Origin: Mercenaria mercenaria
Lineage: Eukaryota; Mollusca; Bivalvia; Venerida; Veneridae
DNA: 64,000 nt
Assembly: GCF_021730395.1 (NCBI RefSeq)
Contig: NC_069363.1
Coordinates: 47,359,001-47,423,000, forward strand
Reading direction: 5' to 3'
Each line of letters starts with the position of its first letter. Within the stretch, counting starts at the first letter, position 1. The notes under the pieces are model-generated. The model made no database searches. It was not told the origin of the DNA and worked only from the letters and a program-made list of their open reading frames with translations. Below, in pieces: positions 34,201-46,332 of the stretch. A program made the translations under genes and the position numbers.

Positions 34201-37200
34201 AGTCGAGCGTGTTAAAAATGGACCAACGGAACACTCATAATTTTTCGGCCTGAAATAGTACCTTTCTAATCCGAAAACCCCTCTAATCCAAACTCCTAGT
34301 ATTCTCGGATAAGAGAGTTCCACTATATAACAATAATTATAATATATGTAATTTGTTTTTCAATAAATAGACAATGATGACATATTCTAGCATGACCGTG
34401 TCCTGCCAAGAATCAATGATTAACAATATTGTTAACAATTATTTTCAGTGTTTTTTGTGTACATCCTTAGTCTGGAAGTGAGTGTCATATCCTACCCGTT
34501 ATTTGCCTGTATGACAAATAGACACAAACTCATTGGAAGCATTACAGGTCTTCTGTACGCAATGGGATGGTAAGCAATTTAAGAAATAATAAATATGCAC
34601 CTAGATCTATGTTTTATCAGAGTGCGTAGATCGGATGACTTACTTATTCCATTTCAAACGACTACTCATATTTTATTTACTGATAAAAAGATTAGAACAT
34701 ATTTATTACTTCGATTCTTGTCATGCAAAAACTTCGCATTAACTTTATAAGCATTCTGTCTATATATTAGCATGCGTTTCATAGGATGTTACAGTTCACA
34801 TCCCGATTGAAAGAGCATACTAGTATGAGGAAAAGCAATAAACTCGCAATCTAACAACTCGCAAATGATATTGTGAATAGAATAATCAAATAGATTTGAC
34901 TAAATTTGTAAAATGATGTTACATCGTTATGACGACATAGCTGCATGACGTATATATTTGTATGGCCGCGGTGCTGAATAATATCTGAGCAAGTTCACTA
35001 ATTAAATATTAAGATATTTATTGCCCAGCACACTATGTGATTATAAATGTTTTTGAAAAGTTTGGCACTAGTATAGTTTTTATCCAATGGAATAGATGTA
35101 TAATCTATATAATCATGTTAGAATCGCAGATAGGTAAATGTAATAGCCAAATATATTTAATCGTATATGCTATATATATTTTATAGCAATTGCTGCGGAT
35201 CGTGTTATATAAGTTAAACATGTAATATATAGGTCTCATGTTTTCACAAACTTACGACCGCAGGAGGGGATAAAAAACTCCAACTTGCATTTGTAATATT
35301 TACATTCTCAGAAGATCAAAAGGAACAGAAACATGTCAAGCTATTTCATCAAATTGAAACAAAATCATAATACGTATGTAAAATTAAGAATATTTTACAT
35401 GTGCATTGGTGCTAACGCAAAAAAATAGACAATGGTTTCTTTATGTATCTCGAAGTTGTCTCTGTTGAACAAAACAGTCTTATTGAGACACTTTATTCTA
35501 GCTTCATATTTGAAAGAAACAATTAATAATTTATTGTGTGAATATTTCTGAAATGTTATTAGTTTTAAAAATTTGCTCATTTTCGTTTCGAATGTAAATT
35601 GATTGTTTTTGCATTGCAGGTTTGGTTACGACCTTTTTTGTACAATACAGACTGCTAGATGTTATTCACAGTTCAATGACCCATCGGTATGCCCATCCAC
35701 CGTGTTATGATAATGCGAAACCAGAGGGACAAATTAAGATATAGTTATCGGCAATCTGTAACCTTTAGCCTGCTGACGGCAAGTGATTCTGCCTTTGCGA
35801 CCAGTGCAGACTAAGGTTTGTCATGGTCTGCACTGCTCGCTATTCAGTCAGTACATTTTCAGTAAACATCCCTTCAAAAAATAAAATGGTACAGCCCAAA
35901 TTAAATGAAGGACCTGTCCCTTTTAGAAATTCAACAGGCTAAAGGTTACGTATCCCCATGAGAACAGAACTTTGATCAAACAACTTTTTCCGCGTGTTTT
36001 TTCTGTTATTTAGTATGAGCGGTATTGTCATGTTGTTACTTTGGTTTTCGGCTACACTAAAGTTTGCCTTTATTCACTAACCTTCGAACCTAATATAGAC
36101 ATCTTCTGTACATGTACATGTAATTCCAATATAAATCTTAAACATTTTATGAAACACTGAAATACAGAAAAATCTTCTTTTTCAGGTGAATGATGACACG
36201 AAAGGATTCGTAATAGGGCTCGAAGTACCTATTCTGTTATGTAACTTCTTAGTTGTTCTCAAATTTTCTTGGAAAATCTACAAATGTTTCAAGAAAGGGA
36301 TTTACAGTGACAGCGATCAGGTAACATTCACCAGAAGAGAATTTTAACAAGTTTCTATTTTCAGAACATTACCTTGATTGAAATTTAAAATTGACGTTTT
36401 ATTTGTTCCGGCCGCAGGCCGGTATTGATTTTACCTTAAAGTTTATTTCCTGTAAATATCTGGGGTGAAGGTCATTTAACAGCTGATTAAAAATGTTTAT
36501 TTTGATTTGTGGATGAAAAATTTCACAGGTTTTCGAACGGAACAGATAATATTTTTTCTTAAGGGGTATGAGGGTGCTCTGAGCTGTATTGATTGACAGT
36601 ATAATCCGTTGCAAGACTCCTGTGGAAATAGCTTACGTCATAAACCTGAATCCCCTCGGTATTGAAACTGCGGTAGAGTTCGACTACAAACCTGCCAACT
36701 CTACCACTCTGATAGCGGTCTCTGATATGGAGTGATCTCTCGTAAACGATTTACAGTCAACTCATCCCCTAGTAAACTCGTCCCCCAGTCAACTCGAACC
36801 CATTTTTTTCAGACGATTTCGAAAATGGTCATTTCGTCCCCCACTTTTCGGCCCCTCCTTTATAGTCTTTTTTCTTTTTTTCTGTCAAAGTAGATTATGA
36901 TTAATAAATGTTTAATTATGATGTAAAATATGAGTTCTGTAAAATATGTTTTACATAAAAAACATAAAAAAATTACTTTAAAAACTACATTTTGGTTTAT
37001 ATAAATACCCGATCGCATGTAAAAGTGCAGAGTGCATGCACATTTCGTAGCTTAAAGTGTGCATTGACTAATGCGGCCGTGTATCCTTTTTAAAGATACT
37101 TCTTGTTTTTAGGTTAATTTGTTGCCTTACTTGACACAAACCTGTATATTCATATCTATATGATACCATTTAGGCTATTGTTTCGCCTTATTTGCTGAAC

Positions 37201-40200
37201 TGGTACCGGTTTTAGGATAAAAAATGTTTGAAAGGTGTTTAACGAAAATACTTCTAAGTACTTTTGTTTTAACGATCCTTCTATTCAAAAGACAAGAGAC
37301 GAATAGATATGTATGCTTTGACATCACACTGACACGATAACAAGTTTTTCATACAATTTAGAAAACATGTTGCAAATATCCATACATAGGAGAGAATTTA
37401 GACTGACACTTGTTATAAAGCAGGCTATATAAGCTTTTAACTTTTTTGTCAGAATAAATTTACCATAATCATATGTTTTACAGGAGCAGTCCAAGCTGTG
37501 TAAAAGTTACCATCTTACTTACGTTAAGTATTTGGTAAAGAGAATCAATCTTCATCAATACGATGGAAAACGGTACAATTACGCTTTGCCAATTAAAACA
37601 TTCTATGATCTGAAAACCTTTCGACGACCAAAAGTGCCTATTTGAGCAGTACCCAGTATAAATGACAGTTTAAGTAGGTTTTGATGATGATGATGATGAT
37701 GGTAACGATGGCAACGACGACGACGACAATGATGATGATGATGATGATGGTGGTGATATTGTTGTTAATTATGTTGATAATACTGCTGCTGAAAAAAATG
37801 ATGATGAATTTGACCACGATGACAATGATGATGATGATAATGATGATTATGCTGCTGCTGCAGCTACAGATGATGATATTTGATAAACTCTACTGTCATA
37901 CCTTTTCCAACACATTTTACTCTTTTCGTGCTAAGTACAAACTGATTGATACTTTTTTCTCTGGATATCGACAGACTGCCTTTGGTGGAAAAGATCCGAA
38001 ATATGATTATGCGCCCAGTTCCTGGATTCCGATTCCCAATATCAATTATGATCACAGTGTTCATGTATGCTGTCATGCTATATTTGGTGAGTATTGTCCC
38101 ATCTGTGTACAGACTGCTTGGCGGTGGAATATTTTGATCGTTGTTCGTCCGTCTGCATTTTACTTGTGATTACATTTTGTCCACATCTTTCTTGAGCAGT
38201 CTAAGAGTGAGGTAAGGTGCATCATTTACCGGTTTAAACTCCAAAGTGGTCTTTTATGCCACTGACCGTTCCTAGGCCCTGCACCACTGTGTTCCCTTAT
38301 TTATTTGTTTGTATTTGTTGTTTATTTGTTTTATTTTATCTATGTATTTTTGTTAATATTTTCATGTGACGCACCCAACCTTAAATAAAGTGCTATAGAG
38401 TTTAAATATTCTTTGAGAGCAATTGTTTCTATTGGATGCGTGTCCTTTCCTTCAGCTCGGTCCGAGCGTCTTTGGTCACCAAATCTCAAACAAATTGAAT
38501 GTGTAATTGGTCTGTGAACAGTGTACATGAGGCCGATATAGAACAAGAATGATCCACTTATTTCTTGTTTACATCTCCCGACAGGCTTATGTCAGATGGC
38601 AGTTTGAAGATTTACGAGTATCGTGTGCAGTTTTATAATCATCATAAATATGTGCGATGCCCATACATCTCTCCAAAGAACTGGAAAACTATTTCGTATT
38701 ACCAGACATTTCCTGATGATTTTCTGTCATTTAGAATACAAACTAAAATAGTTATCTGTTTATGTTCATTTGTATCGATTTTGTTTTTCAGATAGGTCTT
38801 GGCTTTGCTTTGTACATTACTTACTTACTACATGCATACTCAAAGGTCTATCCAGATTATCAAGATATTGCAGATATCCTGCAAGGCAAGTATGAGAGTT
38901 ATGTACTTCTATGTAAGATGATTTCATTCCCATGCACAAAGTAAAAAGTATCTTATTGCACCAAAATTTATCATATAGCTTTGTACTTACCTGTTGTGAT
39001 TGCATCTAACTATAGCGGTGTTCTTAATAGGACAACAATCTAGTATCACTAAGCAAACACTAAAGAACTATTACATTTACTGCAGGGGTACATACAATGT
39101 AGCCTACCTTCGTGCAGAATAAATAGAAACATCTTCCTGTCATATATTACAGTATTAAACAAACAAGAAATATACTACATGCGTTTAACAATCCTACATA
39201 CAGAACTTGTTTCAGTGCAATAGACAGTAAGGTACCTGTTAAAATAATGACATGATTATATGTAAAATGTTATGTATTTAACGAGATACTGTATATGTAT
39301 AAATTACTGAAATGAAATCGTGTGTTGTTCTGTTCAGTTTAAAAAAAGTGATAATGATGATTAAAGCATGAAACTTTCAGGAAACGGATCCTCCACTCAT
39401 TACATTAAAAATGGCTGCTATTTTCAGTTCGACACCCTCATATTGGTCCAGAACTTTTTATACAGTAAATCACCAGCAGGATTTATACGTGCCTCCAGAA
39501 CCATTCGTGAAACTATTTAAACAAGACGTTGTCGAGCTAGTTCGAAATATTACATCATAATGATATTGATCATATTATCCATTTGAGCCGCACCATGAGA
39601 AAACCAACATAGCGCATCCGCGCAGTCTGGTCAGGATCCATGTTGTTCGCTTTCAAAGTCTATTGCAGTTAGAGAAACTGTTAGCGAACAGCATGGATCC
39701 TGACCAGACTGCGCGGATGCGCAGGCTGGCCTAGATTCATGCTTGTCGCAAATGCACTATATTAGTTTTTTCATGGTGCGGCTCATTTAATTTTAATTGC
39801 AAATAAGATTTTACAAATTCAAACAGTAATTTTATTTTTCTCTACATGTTTACAGCATCCAATACTGTTTCTACCATCTTGACGATACTGTGTGGAATCG
39901 GGAACATATATATTTTCCTTATAAACTATAGGTGAGTCAAAGTCATTAACATAGACAGTAATTGTAATAATATTTACATTATGTAGGATCATATAAGTGT
40001 TGTAGAATCTTGTTTTTGTGCTCACTGTAACATGCATTGAATATTACATGTATGACCATTTTGTACTAAAAAGAAACTCTTAGTCGTCTCACTTCTTAGA
40101 TCATTTAAATCCATATCATAATGAATTATATATTGTAACAATATGATAAGTTAATAAGTCTTTAGCCCCGCGACAATATAGTATTATCATTGGCTGGCGA

Positions 40201-43200
40201 GGTGACCGTCATACCATCTGTCCATCAATGTTACGTGTGTTAGATAAAAGACATAACGTTGCACCAAGATAAAACACTCACCGTTCATAAGACTAAGTGC
40301 TCATACAATAAAGGTCCAAATTATGCAGGAGTCGTATTGAAATAATTTTGCGCGAACATTCACTTGTATCTTGCATGATTTATACACCAGTCTCAAATGG
40401 TTGTTTCTGCTTTATGGTTGACTATTTTATAACCAAACAATTATAACAAAAATCATTTAAACTAGAAGCTTTATATTATGACTGCTACGGACAAGGCACA
40501 ATCTCCTCGTTGGGACTTGACAGAAGACGGTTCTCCTTAAACAAATTACTTATTATATTAATTATTTTTCGTTTACAAAATTTGACTATTTAATTGTAAA
40601 GGGCATAAACAATTTCTTTTATAGTGTCCAGAAGTAATATTGGTTAAATTCATTTTTGTATAAAAAGATATTATTTTAAAAAATATCATGATACATTCGA
40701 TTCAATTCTCAAAAATAACCAAGCATTACTTTATTAATTGTTAATAAAACTAACATGTTTATGTAGGTTACAACACACTAAATAGCTGTTCTTCTTTATT
40801 TTATATAGAATTGACATATTTCCGATGGCCGCAATACACACCAGGACCCATTTTGAATTAAACATTTTCTTGAAGAATATTGTCAGTGCTGAATAAAAAT
40901 TAAAAGAATTGACATATTTCCAATGGCCGCAATACAGACCAGGACCCATTTTAAATTAAACGTTATCTTGAAGAATATTGTCAGTGCTGAATAAAAATCA
41001 AAAGAAAAGTGGGGGTCATGTTTGATGCAAGAAACATATTTTCAGTCAAATACACAAACTGCAAAATCTGCTAAAAAATGAGACCCCAAATTGTAGTGGT
41101 GGTGTTTGATCTAAGTTTCCATGACAAATTCTGTCATGCTATTATTTCATTATGAAAATGCTACATACATGTCAAGCATAGATCTGTCATGTGATTTCAG
41201 CAAAACAAAAGCAAAGAAAATAAGGAAAATAGCTCTACAAAGCAAAAGCCTGAGAACTATTTGAATCCGCCAGTTTTTCGCGCCATTTTCCTATTTAGTG
41301 TCTGTATGCCTGTAAGAGCCTTAACAAAAGCATTATGACTACTGTAATTAAAAGCTTTACAGCCATACTGTAAAAGAAAACACTTGACTTTCAAGTAAAT
41401 TGCGATAGAAGTGGCCGCTATGAAATTTAGTGCGTATGTCTAAATTTTCTACAATGTAGAATGAAAAGGCCAAACTTTCACGGAACGTCTACCTTTTTTT
41501 TCTTTAAACTTGTATAATAATGTGCAGCCAAGCAAAAGATATCGGACTCGGTTTGATTGAGTCTGTTCATGAGAGTTATTGAAACATGGAACACACTTCA
41601 CGCCCCTAGCAAAAATACCAGAATATGATTATAGGTATTCTTTCGGTGAATATATTTGGCTTTTCAAATTGTATTTTTCGTCTTAGTAAAATAACATTGC
41701 CGTTTTTTCCAAGAGGAACACACTTTTTTACACTCTTTATGAAGAAAATTGACTTAAGAATTATTCTATTTCTACAGAACGGATATGCTGTCATTATACA
41801 GGGGTGATCGAACTTTCATACCGACAACTGTTCACCAATCGTCACCAAATGTCTACATGGTATGTTATAAAAGTAGTAGATTTTCGTATTTGTAAAGTTA
41901 CTTGAGAAATCTAGATTTTTATAATTATTATATTTAAAAAGAAGTGTTAAAATGATATATTTTATTACAAGTAAAACTTTACTGTAATTAGTGTAAGCAT
42001 TGTCAATTTAACTAACGCAGATTTTGACTTGAATATTTAGTATGTTAGGGACAAAAGCATATTATATAATATTATACTGATCGAAATTTGATTTTACTGA
42101 TTTCGGAAGAGGGTAGTATTAAAATTACAGTCTTTTTCCATGCAGTCCAACTTTTGTGAAAAAGGTTAGCTTCTTTCACGGAAAATACGCAAAGCATATG
42201 CTAAAATATGTTATATGTTTCATATTAGAATGGCAGGTTATCTGTTTTGAACGCATCCTTACATGTGTAATATTAAGACCGTAACCACAAGGTCAAATAG
42301 ATTCTTTGAGATTATATTGTCAGTATCGTGTACGGTTTGTAAAGGAGTTCTTATATCACTTGATAAACTTAGAGGCTAATGGTTTATAGGAAGTATCGTG
42401 TTCGGTTTATCACTCTGTCGTACAAACAAGGGATTCATATTAATTAACATACACATCTGCCTCATGACGAGATCATATGTTACAGTACATAACTTGAATG
42501 ATCTAGGCGTGTAACTCTAGCTTTGAGGTGACCCTTTGGATGTCAAGAGAATTTAATATTATTTGATGGACACTGCATATAAGACAATCCGTCACGGGTA
42601 ACATCATGCCGCTTATCTCCATATTAAAATTCATGCTTTCCATTCAGTTACTCTGCCTGATATATTTTTGTTGCCTGCAAGATTACCTCAACCAGGAAAT
42701 ATCAGTAACTCTTTAACATATTCGTGTTTTTCTATATAGACACTAGAGCATTATTCTTATGTTTAGTTTTTCTTTCTTAGCCATCCATATAAGTTTGATG
42801 TTTCATTTAGACACAGGATACACTTTTACACTTTTAAAATCAATTTATTGTAATTAGGCACAAGGGATGCGATTCATTGGGACATCAGTTACTGGAATGA
42901 TTTGGGGTAGGTTGTGTTTTTGTATCAGTAGAAGTCTGGATAGTTGTACGATCAATATATTTTTGCAACATTATTGCTTTCTAACACAAATTGTAGTGGA
43001 AATTCTGGGCAATTACATATAAAAGTCTCAAACGTTACAAAACCAAGCCCCTTCAAAAATCGTTATTTACGGTAAATAAAAAGCACATTTATGTTAAAAA
43101 TCTGTTTACTTTCTGTTGTCTTAGTAATGTCCAATAAAAGGAAACATAATTAGCCGATATTTTCATTTATTTGGTATGTGGCAACTGAGTTGGGTCAGTT

Positions 43201-46200
43201 TTAAACCAGTTTTCCAGTTAATTCACATAGCATTGTAATTTGTTGAGAATTCTTTAATCTGTCTGCGAAAAGGCATACTATTACAATTAAATGTTTAAAG
43301 GACTCTTTTTCAATTGGACATTTTATGTCATATATAAGTTTGGTAGTGTAATTTGCAAGAAAGAAGTCTATGTGAAATTATAAAAGATAGCTTAACTAGT
43401 TTACAACAAGGATATGACTACTTTATAATAAAGCTTTTGAACATACTATTTGTTTTAACGTTTACAGTGGAATTCACGTGTAAATCTAATTAAGGTTCAT
43501 AATCGTGCAGAATTACTTTTTTTTTGATAAGCAAAATATTGCACACTTAATTCTATTTATATGCATATTTGAGTACATTCAGGAATTTTCAATTACGAAT
43601 GAAGTACATTTTTATAATATAAAATATACATTAAATTTCTAGAACATCTTATAAACAGCATCATGTTTTAATCACTCTGCTTTATAGGAAGTATGTTATG
43701 TTATCTGACTGCGTTTATTCCTCTCGCAACGATGATGATTGTGATCAAGCTCGTGATAGACTTGGGGAAAATTAACTATCTGTGGAATGAGCTTGAATGG
43801 CTGGTGTATGTGTTTCTTTTTTAAATAATGATTTGTAAAGAACCATGATTATATTTGTCAGTTCATTGAAAATAAGGAAACAGTGCCTAGCATATACCAG
43901 CACACGTAAATTCCGAAATGATTACATGACATAGAGGCTATGTTCTGTAGAAATTTAAAATCATCTGTAAACCATTTATATCATATCAGAGCATACTCAC
44001 ATGACTGTATTGAGATGGATATTTCGTTCATATATGTATATTGTGTGGTAGAAACATGTTGTCGTTCCAATAAAATGTATGCAATTGCCTGAAAATTTGA
44101 TTTTAATACCATAAAATTGTTTTGGGCTAAATGTTTTAGGGATTTGTAGATATGTTTAATTTTTATTCTAACACGAACCGTTTTATTTTCCTATTAAACA
44201 AAGAAGGTTGAAATTTGTGTTATTAAACAACAATTCATTTTTCTGACGTCACAATTATTACGTCATAGCTTCTCACGGCATAGCGGCGCGCTGGAAAAGA
44301 AACCAACAGAAAACAGGCAAATATTTAATAGAAGTCGTCAAGGATGTACTTTAAAATCCTTGGTAACGTGTTAGAATGGAAATAATATATCTCATTTAGT
44401 GATTTGCTTTTATTCAGCGACAAATCACTGAATGAGATATATTATTTCTTAATTATAATGAAATCAAGTGAAGTGATTAAAGTGTTCATTAATGTGTTAC
44501 ATGTATATCTTTGTCATTCTACGTATATACATTGTCAACAAATGATTACATATTCCTTGTGAAGATAAATTGTTAAAACTTTTGTTTGTAAGTTCTTCCA
44601 TGATATCTCTTGTTTCAGTTATCCAGTTTGTATGATTATCATTTTCAAGATGCAGACTTTCTTTATTGGGCGATTTTTCATGCAACCGAAAATACAGGAA
44701 AACGACAAGCACAAACCATTAGCTGTCGATAACAGGTAAATTAAATACTAATCTGATTTCCATTATGCTTTGCGCAGGAATGATCGCTCACGTCACAGTA
44801 ATAACCTCCTTTAATCATTACTTTTGGAGACATAATATAGAAACCTCTTCCTTTTAAGTCTCTTCAATAGTGACACCATTTCTTTGTACATTCTTATTTG
44901 TTACTTGTTTATACATAACAAGTACCCAATAAAAGACATTTAAAATTAACTACATAACATCTAAAGTTGCTACAATTCCATTGCCAACTGTACAACGTAA
45001 AGCTGTGAAGCAAAAACGTTTACTTTTAAAATTACATTTACTCGAAGCCTATAAAAGCATCTTAAATTTCAGGAACGCGTACAACATTTTCAGTTTCTTC
45101 ATGGTGTTTCTAAATGCCAGTATTGGAATGTTTACGTTTCTGAAACGTATTTTAGCTAGCATACTACTGGGTGTTTTTCTAATACCAAGGATGGACCGCT
45201 GTTTGCTAATGAGGGGCTATGAAGCTATGGATAAGTGTAAGTTCATCTTGTCACTAAATCCCATATTAATTACCATTCAAGTAATGTCAGATTGTCGCGA
45301 GAATATTTGTAGGTAACGCTTTAACTCTAATATTAAGGACTTAATTGAGACAAGAGTACAGAGTATAACAATAAAACAATGTAAAGGTAAGTAATTATAG
45401 GTTACCCGAATAACATCGGTATATTTCAATGTTGTAACATTACAGGTTATGTAAATTACATCGGGATGATAATGGTAGACGTTGCACACAACCATCCAGT
45501 TTTACGGACCTTCTGTTACCTCCTAAAATCAGAGATAGAGGATAGGAAAGAAATGAAACGTCCACATTCTGGGGAACAGATTATTGACAACTTTGCCAGG
45601 AACTCTGCTGTATCCTCTAGTAATAATTTACTTAGTATCCTTATTATTTACTTTATTTCAAACTAAATTCCTAAACAAATATGAACAAATTGTAGAACGT
45701 TTCCTCATTCGTTTCTTTAGTTTCAGTTATAGTAGATTAGACAAGGTTTCTGGTAGTAATCTGACAACACTCTAAATTGACTTGTAAAATGAAAAAAAAA
45801 ATATACTCGTTCGATTAATATACTTAATTAGACGTTATTTTATTTAAAATGTTATTTTGGCTTGTATATTATTTACATACGTGCTGATAAGCATAGTTAA
45901 ATATTTGATTTAGTTTCACTTTTCAAACTTTGTTGGCGACATGAGTAGTGGTGGTGTCCCTCGCCGAAGGAGCACTAATTATCTTTTACAATTATTTTAG
46001 CTAATAAAATGAGGAAACGAAGATGGTGGCTAGCCTATACATTAATTCGAAACCCTTCATTGTCTGCAATGCGCGTTCATGAAACAAAGGTCGCCCTGGC
46101 CAATTCAACTGTTGATCTGAATGACATTAAGTATTCTAACAATGAATCCTTAAACGTCAAGGACCAACAAGAAGAATTCTGGGACTGCTCCTGTAGACCT

Positions 46201-46332
46201 GTTAGCTGTAGAGAGTACAAGTTTCGCATCCCTGCGAATTTGCTGACAAATATGCTTGCAGTTATTGTATTTCTATCTATAGTTATCATTTTTGCCTGCG
46301 TGCGTGTAATAATTTCAAATATTATTAAGTAG
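31158..46332 (+). CDS. STRA6: STRA6 homologue, multipass vitamin A transporter / RBP receptor family
   Basis: Exons: 31158-31262, 31703-31788, 32507-32634, 34449-34569, 35620-35686, 36186-36320, 37484-37572, 37975-38086, 38792-38889, 39428-~39552, 39856-39931, 41778-41859, 42858-42906, 43688-43805, 44619-44735, 45073-45236, 45446-45634, 46001-46332. All phases agree, giving about 730 codons (human STRA6: 667). Matches to vertebrate STRA6 as I remember it run throughout: LLGGRPALV (human VRGRPGLP), SPFGFLDEPRNR, PVPGFRFP (human PQPGFHLP), QDVVELV (human QEVVELV), VAHNHPVLRTFCYLL (human VSQSHPAMTAFCSLL) and WWLAYTLIRNPSL (human WGLAYTLLHNPTL). The N-terminus is predicted extracellular with NSS and NIS sites, followed by about nine membrane helices and the long hydrophobic exon-16 segment. 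The start ATG has an in-frame upstream stop (TAG, 31125). STRA6 moves retinol across the plasma membrane; in a mollusc the ligand carrier is unknown. Confidence 0.9.
33985..34207 (-). mobile_element. Decayed SINE in STRA6 intron 3
   Basis: Reverse-strand relative of the SINE at 4354-4767. It has the inverted B box (GATTCGAACCCC, 34173), GGTGGGAGACACTCAAGA, TTTGCGAATAGACG, GGCTAACTTAG and ACAGGCCTG. The 3' tail is missing and many positions differ. Confidence 0.75.
35758..35949. mobile_element. MITE in STRA6 intron 5
   Basis: 192 bp with terminal inverted repeats GTAACCTTTAGCCTG at 35758 and CAGGCTAAAGGTTAC ending at 35949. It contains TTGCGACCAGTGCAGAC and GTCTGCACTG-type inverted words and has no coding capacity. 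I recall this family as very abundant in venerid-type clams. A truncated relative is at 17457-17602. Confidence 0.8.
37681..37865 (+). repeat. (ATG)n-type microsatellite in STRA6 intron 7
   Basis: Impure GAT/GAC/GGT/GCT triplets fill nearly half of a 402-base intron. They create a spurious 162-codon frame rich in Met that runs into exon 8. Confidence 0.85.
39428..39552 (+). CDS. STRA6: STRA6 exon 10 with unclear 3' boundary
   Basis: The acceptor ATTTTCAG is clear. The reading frame, set by exon 9's donor CAA|GTATGAG, gives STPSYWSRTFYTVNHQQ, then VKLFKQDVVELVRNI. This is the extracellular loop and helix start between human positions of about 320 and 355. Exon 11 (39856, after TTTACAG) needs a phase-1 donor, but no phase-1 GT occurs before the in-frame TAA at 39558-39560. 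CATC occurs both after the expected junction and at the start of exon 11, so the exact join is ambiguous. A MITE starts only about 30 bases downstream. Confidence 0.6.
39584..39785. mobile_element. MITE next to STRA6 exon 10
   Basis: About 202 bp. Terminal inverted repeats are TGAGCCGCACCATGAGAAAA and its complement ending GGCTCA at 39785. A second, inner inverted repeat is built from GCGCATCCGCGCAGTCTGGT and its complement (to 39723), so the whole element can fold into a long hairpin. It is GC-richer than the intron around it. I recall it as an abundant clam family. Confidence 0.85.
40807..41002 (+). repeat. 98-bp tandem duplication in STRA6 intron 11
   Basis: Two units about 93% identical start with AGAATTGACATATTTCC at 40807 and 40905 and end with GAATAAAAAT(T/C)AAA. 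The low divergence makes it more recent than most repeats here. Confidence 0.85.
41540..41610 (+). repeat. Short fragment of repeat family R1
   Basis: GGTTTGATTGAGTCTGTTCA, ATGAGAG(T)TATTGAAA and CACGCCCCTAGC match the core of 3515-3595. It lies in STRA6 intron 11. Confidence 0.45.
44379..44448. repeat. 28-bp-arm hairpin in STRA6 intron 14
   Basis: GAAATAATATATCTCATT plus TAGTGATTTG (44379-44406) pairs with 44421-44448 at 27 of 28 positions around a 14-base loop. Confidence 0.8.
45446..45634 (+). CDS. STRA6: STRA6 exon 17, conserved C-terminal domain
   Basis: The acceptor TTACAG ends at 45445. It encodes YVNYIGMIMVDVAHNHPVL and on to RTFCYLLKSEIEDRK, the conserved cytoplasmic C-terminal block of STRA6. 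Two phase-1 donors are possible: CTA|GTAATA after 45619 and CTTA|GTATCCTTA after 45634. The second matches the U12-type donor consensus GTATCCTT. Both join in frame to exon 18, differing by five codons. Confidence 0.75.
45635..46000 (+). other. STRA6 intron 17, candidate U12-type intron
   Basis: It starts GTATCCTTA, the minor-spliceosome donor consensus at eight of nine positions. Twelve bases before the terminal AG there is TCTTTTAC, six of eight matches to the U12 branch site TCCTTRAY at the right distance. The competing U2-type donor lies 15 bases upstream (45620). Confidence 0.5.
46001..46332 (+). CDS. STRA6: STRA6 terminal exon with extra membrane segment
   Basis: The acceptor ATTATTTTAG ends at 46000. 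It encodes MRKRRWWLAYTLIRNPSL, the last block shared with vertebrate STRA6. About 90 further residues follow that the human protein does not have as I recall it: an NST/NES-containing linker, a cluster of three cysteines (CSCRPVSC), and a strongly hydrophobic stretch of about 23 residues (residues ~704-726, NMLAVIVFLSIVIIFACVRV) ending four residues before the TAG stop. It looks like an additional C-terminal transmembrane helix. Confidence 0.8.

Noticed and set aside
37681-38169. 162-codon open frame starting with a Met run
   Set aside because: It is the reading of an (ATG)n microsatellite in intron 7 running into STRA6 exon 8 in the wrong frame for part of its length.
38885-38890. GC-AG donor (CAAG|GCAAGT) for STRA6 exon 9
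   Set aside because: It would put exon 10 in a frame with an early stop. The GT donor a few bases later (CAA|GTATGAG) gives the conserved frame.
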